In this document: positions 56,378-64,000 of the stretch, one piece after another
Layout: every line of letters starts with the position of its first letter
Numbering within the stretch: the stretch's first letter is position 1
Source of the DNA: Triops longicaudatus
Lineage: Eukaryota > Arthropoda > Branchiopoda > Notostraca > Triopsidae
Length of the DNA: 64,000 nucleotides
NCBI GenBank assembly: GCA_022885665.1
Contig: JAGQDJ010000029.1
Location: 62,001 to 126,000, forward strand
Direction: 5' to 3'
Notes under the pieces: generated by a model
What the model saw: only the letters and a program-made list of their open reading frames with translations
What the model was told of the DNA's origin: nothing
Databases searched by the model: none
Translations under genes and position numbers: made by a program

Positions 56378-59300
56378 GGTAAGCCTTCAGTGCTAGCTTT
56401 ATTTTTGTTTTAAATTTATTTTGTTAAAAAAATACGAGTGCAAGAAAGGAAATATAGTTGTTTAAACTTGTTCTAACTTGTGTGTTCGTTATCAGTGAGA
56501 AGACGTTGATCATCGGAATCTTGTACCTGACGACTTTGGCAACGACCACGACTACGACTTTACCATCGACCCAAGAATTTTTGAACAGTGCAGCTCAATT
56601 TGGAATCAGCCAATCGGAATACTTATTCAGTATCAAAGAACCAGAACTTTACGCCAAAGGTGGGGACTTTTGACTCTTAAGATGTTGTAAATGTTACCTT
56701 CATAGAAAGCCTACTTTCGTGTTAAATTGTGGTATGACGTCACGTACAATAAGGCAATGAGCTACGCTCATGCTTGAAAGAAATGGAAGACGAGGTGAGC
56801 TAAGTATTTATTATCTAGGATTGTGGCTCACGAAGGATGATCCCGGGTTGGGAGTAGCGGCTTTTAACTACCAACAAGCGCATACAAAGGATTTATCCAA
56901 ATACGGATACGCTTCTTTGGAAGCCAGTGCCTTGCTTTCCAAACGGTGTGTAAAATTCTGCTTATTTTTCATGGTTGTATTTACGCGTTTTACATACTTA
57001 CCGTCAAAAGCTCCGAAACCGTCCAGTCTACCGTCGATCGGGGTTATTATGAATGAAAAAGCGCTCTTTTTTTTCGTTTTTGTTTTCTATTTCGGCTAAT
57101 TTTTGAGCAAATATGAAACAAATTTATTTTTGGGGTAAATGTACATAGTCGAATAGGTTCCTGAGTTTGAACTGACGTGGTGGGGTTTTATTTTTAAAGT
57201 ACTGACGATTTTCCCCGACGCGCTTATGTCCTCGCTAGTCTCGGTAAAGCTGTAAGCCATAACACAAGAAAAGGGTTAGAATTTACTGGGTAAACTTAAA
57301 CGTAGATTTACCTGAAGGAAAAAGGCTTTAAGTGTTTTGATTTAGGTGACCGAAATACTGGTCCATAAAGTACCTTTCTACGTAAAAAAAATTAATCCTG
57401 TAAATGTAATAGAATGTTCAGAATAACCCGTTTGACGGTATTAATGGTTAAAGAAACCTTAATGTTAATGGAGATTTCCATATTTATTTTCATAAATGCC
57501 TCACCGTTTGAAAGCTCTGTTTGCTAATTCCTTACTTACGTGTGTTTATTTGTTTTTCGCCGTTTTGCAGCTTCGTTCGCAGTATTTTGACTGTTAAGGG
57601 TTTTACATATACTCATTTCCGTGTTTATTTCTGTTACGTTTATATGGTCCACTTTTCGTTTGTTTAGTGTTTCTGTATTTATTCTATAGTTTGAAGAGAT
57701 TCAAGAGTTGTTGAACTAAGGGACTCAATTTTTCCCTTATTTTTTTAGACTATCGTTGAACCGTAATACAGTTGGAGCTTTACGGCGAGTGTCGGTGCGG
57801 CAGACTTCGTTGTACGAAGAATGTCCAGTGAAGAGCGAGACGGTGGATTGCCCAGCTTATTCCCTGTTTTACCGCACCTTTGACGGCACTTGTAACAACC
57901 GGCGGCACCCAACCTGGGGCTCAGCTTTCCGACCTTTCCAACGGTTCTTGCCCCCCGTTTATGAAGACGGCATCCAAAGTTTTCGGCACTCGGTCACCGG
58001 TGACCCTCTCCCGTCGCCCCGGACTGTTAGTGCTTTGATTCACCGCCATGTTAACACGCCACCGTCGCAGTACACCACCATGCTCATGCAATGGGGCCAG
58101 TTCTTGGATCATGACATAACTTGTAAGCATTGCAAATACTTTTATTTCCTTAAAAACGCGTTTACTGATACAAGCGTGAAATTAAAGCTGGAATTTTGTT
58201 TAGCTTCTTCACAAACAAGAGGATTTAACGGCAGTATTCCCAAGTGTTGCTTGACTAATGGCAGAGGCAGTCAACCAGTGGACCTTCGGGTAAGGCAGAA
58301 AAAAGTATAAAGATGGGAAAAATGTCGCGGTCATTGACAAGGTTCTTTTTTGTTGAAATCTTCAGCATCCGGATTGCGCTCCAATTTCCGTGCCCTCCGA
58401 TGATCCGTTTTATGGCCCCTTTAACGTGACTTGCTTGGAGTTCGTACGGTCTAACCCTGCGCCGCATGACGATTGCGTTCTCGGCCCCCGCGACCAAATC
58501 AACCAGATCACATCTTTCATCGATGCCTCCAACGTCTATGGCAGCACCGAAGAAGCGGCCAATGAGCTACGCTTGTACAAATTAGGTAAGAATTTTGGAA
58601 AATCGTGCCGAATTTCTGTATTTTTTTTTATTTCTTGAGTTTTTTCTTTCTTGCATTCTTAATGACATTCATGCGTGTTGCGTAAAAACTACTACAATGA
58701 ACTTTAATGCTAATATTTGTTATTATTAAGTCCCGTAAAATGTTAAGTTCGTGTTTATGCTTGCCTTTAACCCTGTGTTTTTGTTATGTTTCTTAATATT
58801 TGTTTTTCGATTTCTCAAACAATTTTCTAATTTCTTAGATTTTCAGACGATTTTTCAAAAGAATTTGTAAGCGTTTCTAGAGCTTTGGTCATTTATTTTC
58901 TTCCCCATGTTTCGCTTGTATTCTTTCTTAATTTTCGTTCTATTTTTTGTAAAATTCGAATTTGAACATTGGGCAGGTAGTGACAACGTGAATAACTATT
59001 GAGCTACTGTATTTTTGACAGGTAAACTCAAGTACAAGGACATGTTGTTCCGCAAGAGTTTATTACCACCGTTGAGCCACGTCCTTGAGGGCGAATGTCG
59101 CGAACCGGGCAAGAATTTGCATTGTTTTCACGGCGGGGATATGCGCACGAACGAGCAGCCGGGATTGTCAGCCATGCACGCGGTGTGGTTGCGGGAACAT
59201 AATCGGATTGCCACGCGCTTGTCCATCTTAAACCCTCATTGGAGTGACGACCGCGTTTACCACGAAGGTCGCAAGATTGTGGCCGCTGAAATGCAGCACA

Positions 59301-61629
59301 TAACCTATAATGAATGGTTGCCGCTCATTCTAGGTGAGTTATTCCCAAAGGCTATTGTAAAGTAATATCTTAATGGAATAAATGTTTGAATTCCAGGAGA
59401 CAAGGTGCTTGAGGTCTTTGACCTGAAGCCCTTACGCCGAGGTTTTTATGGCGGGTACAATGAATCCGTCAATCCGAGCGCGGCAAATGCATTTGGAACG
59501 GCGGCTTTCCGCTTTGGACACAGTTTAGTACCTGTCAGCTTGAATCGCTGTGATCGACGCCATAAACCCGTGCCCGGGGGTAATTTTCTTTCAGATCCTA
59601 TCTTTTTCTTGGTCGAAAGCTAATAAAAGGAAGGTAAAAGTGCCTGATAAGCATATTAACAAACCTTAGCTCGACACAATCCATCCTTCAGTTACCTGGC
59701 AACGTGGCAACCGTTAAGTCTATAGACAAGCATGGCCGCGTTGCTGATAAAGCAAATTAAAAATAAAATCTATCGAAAAGTATTACACCTGACATCTAAA
59801 TGAATATGACACGAAACAAAGAGTTCCATTGTTTATTAATTCGTAATATCTGGAAATGTACGATACATTAAATTTGGATGAATTTTGTTATGAAAGTATA
59901 AAAAGGCAAAATTAGTTCAGAACGCTGCCACAACGTAGCCTAAGGGCATGCAATAGGTGCTAGGCAACGCTAGCTACCGCTGAGCTGGGTTGCGATATGT
60001 TAAAATGCTTAAAACTGAATATAACAAGGCGTTACCTTCCTTAAGTGTTTTAAGATAAATCAGTTTTTCACACATAAAGTTGACTTCCGTCTTTATTCGA
60101 GAGAAAACTTGGTCTGATGTGAAGATTTATATGAAAACTGCTTATTAATTGTATAGTTTAGTCTGTTATTAACATTAAAGTTTCAACTAAATTTGTAATT
60201 ACGGTCTACAGCTGTGAAACTGCGAAAGGAATTGATGGATCCTACCCCTATCCACAATATCGGGGGCGTGGACCGACTCATGCTGGGCATGTGTTCGCAA
60301 CCTGCGATGAAACGGGATGAATTCATTAGCGAAGAACTCACGAATCACCTGTTTCAAACGTCTAGTAAATTCTTTATAAGGTTATTAACGTAAAATTCTC
60401 TGTAACACTTATTTTAAAATAGAAAAACCCTTCGGCATGGATTTGATTTCGATCAACTTGCAACGAGGCCGAGATCATGGCTTACCGCCTTATACCGTGT
60501 GGCGAGAACAATGCGGTTTGACTCCGATTACCAACTGGGGCCAGTTATTAAGTATAATGGACGATGATACGGTCGGCAGATTGAGAATTGCTTACGAGTA
60601 CGTATACAAATATTGCACAGTAATCGAGTGTAATGCTAAAATAACCCCTTTTGGCAGGCATGTGGACGATATTGATCTGTTTACCGGCGGCATGGCGGAG
60701 AAACCGGTAATTGGCGGTGTCGTTGGCCCAACTTTCGCTTGTATCCTTGGCCAGCAGTTTCTAAACTTGAAGCAAGGTAAGTTTTACTGATTTTTCCCAT
60801 ATCGAAGGGACTATTCTTAACTTTTGAGCTTAATTGATTTTTTGTCTATTTGCCCATTTTTATGTTAGTCGACTTTTACTTAAGTTAGTCAACTTTTAGA
60901 ATTATTTTAGCTTTTACACACATTAACTAATGACAATGTCTTTTTGTAAAGGTGATCGCTTTTGGTACGAACTCGGCGGTCAGACGAATTCCTTCACCGA
61001 AAATCAGCTCAAAGAAATCCGGAAAGCTACCTTATCACGAGTTGTTTGCGATAATTTGGATGACGTGGAAACTGTGCAGCCTTGGTTATTCCTTCTGCCG
61101 CATTCAGAAACGTAAGTACATTTAATTGCTGTTATTGGTGGAATATTAATAACGAAGAAATGAAAAAAAAGCGAAATTTTCTAATGAGTATTTGTATAAA
61201 CGCAGGAATCCTCGCGTGTCTTGCCAAGGTACGACGATTCCGCGTCCAGACTTGTCAGCTTGGATGGAAACTGAAGTCAAAGCGCCACCTTTGCACGCGA
61301 TATCTGACAGCATTCCCACTCTGACTACGCGAAGCAATGTGACGGCCGAAACCGAGTCTTTCGAAGTACCGGACATGCCCCGCCCCACGCTTGAGAACGA
61401 GTACGTGACCGATTTGCCCAGTCCTTTGATGGAAACGGCTGAGAGCAAGGAAGAAATCGTCATCGCCGAGAATCTGGAATCATTGATTGCCAAAAGTGCA
61501 GCGCAACCGTTGGAACTCTTCGTCGACAAATTGTCACGATCTTCCGCGCGTCGCAGTCAGAGCCAAGTGTCTGCTTTTGAGCGCATCCGAGCCAGCGCTT
61601 TTAAGAATAAGTTGTTTTATGGAAGGTGA
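56356..61629 (+). CDS. Animal haem peroxidase (peroxinectin/chorion-peroxidase type), 13 exons, about 839 aa
   Basis: Exons: 56356-56378, 56496-56659, 56819-56945, 57749-58122, 58204-58289, 58366-58585, 59022-59333, 59397-59579, 60212-60364, 60423-60597, 60658-60776, 60952-61111 and 61206-61629; total 2520 nt, phases kept. An N-terminal hydrophobic segment (TLIIGILYLTTLA, about 10-22) followed by a Thr run is a signal peptide or anchor. The peroxidase domain starts near DGTCNNRRHPTWGSAFRPF. The distal His226 lies in MQWGQFLDHDIT, and the proximal His391 in WLREHNRIATRL. SGLSAMH-type, EELTNHLF, INLQRGRDHGLPPY and VDDIDLFTGGMAE motifs are all present. These features predict an extracellular or secretory-pathway, H2O2-using enzyme. 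About 140 acidic, Ser/Thr-rich residues follow the domain without recognised motifs. The subfamily is uncertain. Exon 1 carries only 7 codons and rests on phase and position. Confidence 0.9.
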
Positions 61630-62940
61630 CTATGCCTGTTCTTTGATATCGGATTCCTGCGATTCTGCGTTTGACAGGCCGAGCTACCCAAGACGACAAA
61701 ATTCCTGTTTTTGCTTTATGTTGAAAATATGTACGGGGCTGGTTCCTGTTACTTGTTGTTACTTGCATGTTAGCACAAGAAAAAAGAGTGTGATATATTT
61801 CATAGTATTTCAGTGTCTTGTGTTCGTATTTTGTTATTTAATTGATTCACTTATTTATTTATAATATATTGTACCCAGCGAAAGCAAAACAATTATACTA
61901 TCATATAAACATTTGCCTGTTTTTTCCTTCTTTTGAAAAGGCGTTAAAGTAGAGTCCAGCATACAAATTTCTTGCAAGCTTTTCAGAAATGTACTAAGTC
62001 TGTAGCTCTACTACTGCGAAGCATTATATTAGCGTCACCCGTGGTAATTCTTAGGATGCCCAAATCAGGTTTGTGTTTTGACATATTTCCTGGCAACAAA
62101 AAGTTAAAATGAAGATACCATTTTCAGAACAATTTTAGGTTCTTCGAATTTTCACCACCGAAAGACAACAAGGAGAGATAGAGATTTCGTTTTGCTGAAA
62201 AAGATACACAATCAATCAAGGTTCCTGTTACCTAAATCTAAATCCAGTTGCAACCTTCTGCCTGCATTCAAACTCGATATTAAAATTACATAGTGAACTT
62301 CGAACCTTTTCCTGTCTTATGGCTTACGGCTCTTCGGAGGCTCGCTAGCTGGTGAAGCGAGTAGGGTAGTCGACTTCGTTTCATATCACGCGGGTTGAGT
62401 TAGTAATCGACCAAGTCTAAACATATCGATTTTTCCTTTTCAAAATCGATTATCAAATAAAGATGGCCGCGCAATGTTTCCAAGCTCCTGAAAACGTTGT
62501 TTTTGTGCTGTGATTGAGTAATTTTCAGCTTTACGATCCGCGCTTTTGGCTAGCACAGCATTTAAACTGGTGACTTGGCTTATGTCTCCCCGTGTTCGTG
62601 GGGAGCTGACACAGTTGCAGACATTGGGCGTATCGTGAGTAAACACGCGAAGGCTACCAGCGGGATTGTCAATCAGCCTGGTCATCATAACAAAATCGAA
62701 GGCTTCAAAAACACGACATCTGACCCGAAAGAAAACCAAGACCTTCGACTTACTCCCACAATATTATCCCGCTTTGATAACAATAATTCACCCACCGTTG
62801 TTATCCCGACAGCCGTTTTGCAACCTGGCCATAACAAAGACGTGCCGGCTGCCGAGAATCATAACAAAAAGCCACCCCGTCGCTTGCTAAACTCACCTGT
62901 TCCTCCCCGAGCGGAAAATAATTCCTTACAAGAACCCAAA
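61630..62940. other. Intergenic region between the peroxidase and USP7, with the probable USP7 promoter
   Basis: The left part (to about 61900) is probably peroxidase 3' UTR. A CpG-richer patch at 62310-62400 and a YY1-like site at 62460-62470 suggest the USP7 promoter. From about 62562 to 62940 the USP7 frame is already open. Confidence 0.55.
62460..62470 (+). promoter_or_regulatory. YY1-like motif upstream of USP7
   Basis: AAGATGGCCGC, in gene orientation. The same 11 bases occur in gene orientation upstream of CK1 alpha (43636-43647). Confidence 0.5.
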
Positions 62941-63716
62941 ATGGCCAGTCCACAGATTAAACGAGACGACGAAGACATGGAAGTCCAAGATGAAGGTATA
63001 AATCCTGCATCAAATCAAAACAATTATCACAATTAAATTAAAACATTCAGGACAACTATATTAAACCGCTTAGAACATAATAAAATGAAAAATAGTTTTA
63101 TGAAATAAAACAATAATATAAAAAAGTATTTTAAATAATTTTTCAATTATATAACTGTTTTTGGTCTTAGTAGTTGGAGATGTACCAGTACCCGAGAAAC
63201 CAGTACCACAAACGGAAACCAGTCAACCCACAGAAGAAGAAGTCAACGGTGGACTTATTGACACTTCTATGGTTTCCCAAGATGCCGACATGGAAGATGG
63301 TAATGTCGAACGAAAATCGATATTAAGGACTGTTTAATACCCGGAACGTGTTTTTTGACGTTTAGACGAGTCACGGTCGGAAGCAACGTACTCGTTCACA
63401 GTACCCAATATTAGCAAACTTAAAGAAAGTGTTCTTTCACCTGCCTGGTATGTGAGGAATCTGCCTTGGAAGATCATGGTTATGCCGCGTACCGCCCCAG
63501 CTGGCCAACATGATCGTGGTCCACAGAAATCGCTGGGTTTCTTCTTACAAGTAAAACTTTATTTATAAATTTTTCGCTTTAGAAGGGCAAAAATGGAATT
63601 TTTCGATTTTGTACACTAGTGTAACGGTGATTCCGAGTCTTCGTCTTGGAGTTGTAATGCCATGGCCGAGTTGAGGCTACTGAGCCAAAAGGAAGGGATG
63701 GAACCCTTTTCGAGAA
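62941..63716 (+). CDS. USP7: Ubiquitin-specific protease 7 (USP7/HAUSP), 5' exons only
   Basis: USP7 is the nuclear deubiquitinase that stabilises p53, MDM2 and many chromatin proteins. Exons in the window: 62941-62995 (from the first in-frame ATG), 63171-63299, 63366-63550 and 63620-63716; phases agree, and the last exon leaves one base for an exon beyond the window. An acidic N-terminus (DDEDMEVQDEG, DADMEDDES) precedes the MATH/TRAF domain: ATYSFTVPNISKLKESVLSP, WYVRNLPWKIMVMPR, QKSLGFFLQCNGDSESSSWS and CNAMAELRLLSQ, very close to human USP7. This domain binds P/AxxS peptides of p53 and MDM2. The frame is open for about 125 codons upstream of the ATG, with no ATG in frame, and looks coding in places (PPRRLLNSPVPPRAENN). 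A longer N-terminus from an unseen upstream exon is possible. The catalytic domain is outside the window. Confidence 0.93.
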
Positions 63717-64000
63717 GTAAGTTTTGCATATTTAGGGCAAATTTTCCCAGTTTCAATAAATAAAAAACTATATATTGCTCACTGGTATTGACATTTTGCG
63801 GAATGTAACAGAATAATCGATGGAAATCAATAAGTTATTCATATGTAGATACAAATAATTCAGTTGTGCTTTAAGTGTTGAATAAATCAGTAGTCATATC
63901 GAAATATTGACATTGTGAACTGGAATAATGTAAGGGACTAATGCCGAATTTCTGCGGAACAGTTGACTTAAGGTAGAAAATAGTTACTTGTATAAATTAG
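63717..64000 (+). other. USP7 intron at the window edge
   Basis: AT-rich sequence after the donor GTAAGT. No further exon is recognised before the end of the window. Confidence 0.7.

Noticed and set aside
1..64000. CRISPR arrays, bacterial operons, rRNA genes, viral or toxin genes
   Set aside because: None seen; the repeats present are microsatellites, small inverted-repeat elements and low-complexity blocks.

Overview
The window is nuclear DNA from an animal, most likely an arthropod. It is AT-rich, and its genes are split by GT-AG introns that are often only 48-120 bp long. Intergenic stretches run to several kilobases. I see no prokaryotic, organellar or viral gene. The gene families (NKX6 homeobox, casein kinase I alpha, a sage/MESP-like bHLH factor, a chorion-peroxidase/peroxinectin-type haem peroxidase, COP1, USP7) are all animal families. 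The arthropod call is an inference from the protein flavour and the short introns; I cannot name the species. I rebuilt the gene models by hand, following splice sites and reading-frame phase. Except where noted, phases close exactly through to the stop codon.

Layout. 1-9.2 kb: an eight-exon minus-strand gene for a PR/SET-domain C2H2 zinc-finger protein. 12.2-14.1 kb: COP1 on the minus strand, carried by one uninterrupted ORF. 14.1-34.2 kb: a sparse region with one gene, NKX6, at 22.7-25.3 kb on the plus strand. 34.2-37.4 kb: EEF1AKMT2/METTL10 (plus) and a bHLH transcription factor (minus) converge with about 65 bp between their stop codons. 39.5-43.5 kb: casein kinase I alpha (minus), with a long in-frame extension after its stop. 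46.6-49.3 kb: alkylglycerol monooxygenase (minus). 51.2-52.4 kb and 52.6-53.9 kb: CPPED1 (plus) and STK19 (minus), again convergent. 56.3-61.6 kb: a 13-exon haem peroxidase (plus). From about 62.9 kb to the window edge: the 5' exons of USP7 (plus).

The genes do not form a pathway. Two or three encode ubiquitin-system or kinase regulators (COP1, USP7, CK1 alpha), three encode transcription factors, and the rest encode housekeeping enzymes. The large intergenic region around NKX6 fits the usual regulatory territory of a developmental homeobox gene. It contains CTCF-like motifs, hairpins and small transposon remnants.

I found no clearly new multi-gene system. The observations most worth following are: a 113-residue open extension beyond the CK1 alpha TGA; an apparent frameshift between two coding-like frames of the bHLH gene; the intron-free COP1 among intron-rich neighbours; a perfect 18-bp fold-back hairpin at 50.4 kb; a family of small inverted-repeat elements; and a compact cluster of three hairpins at 31.0-31.3 kb.
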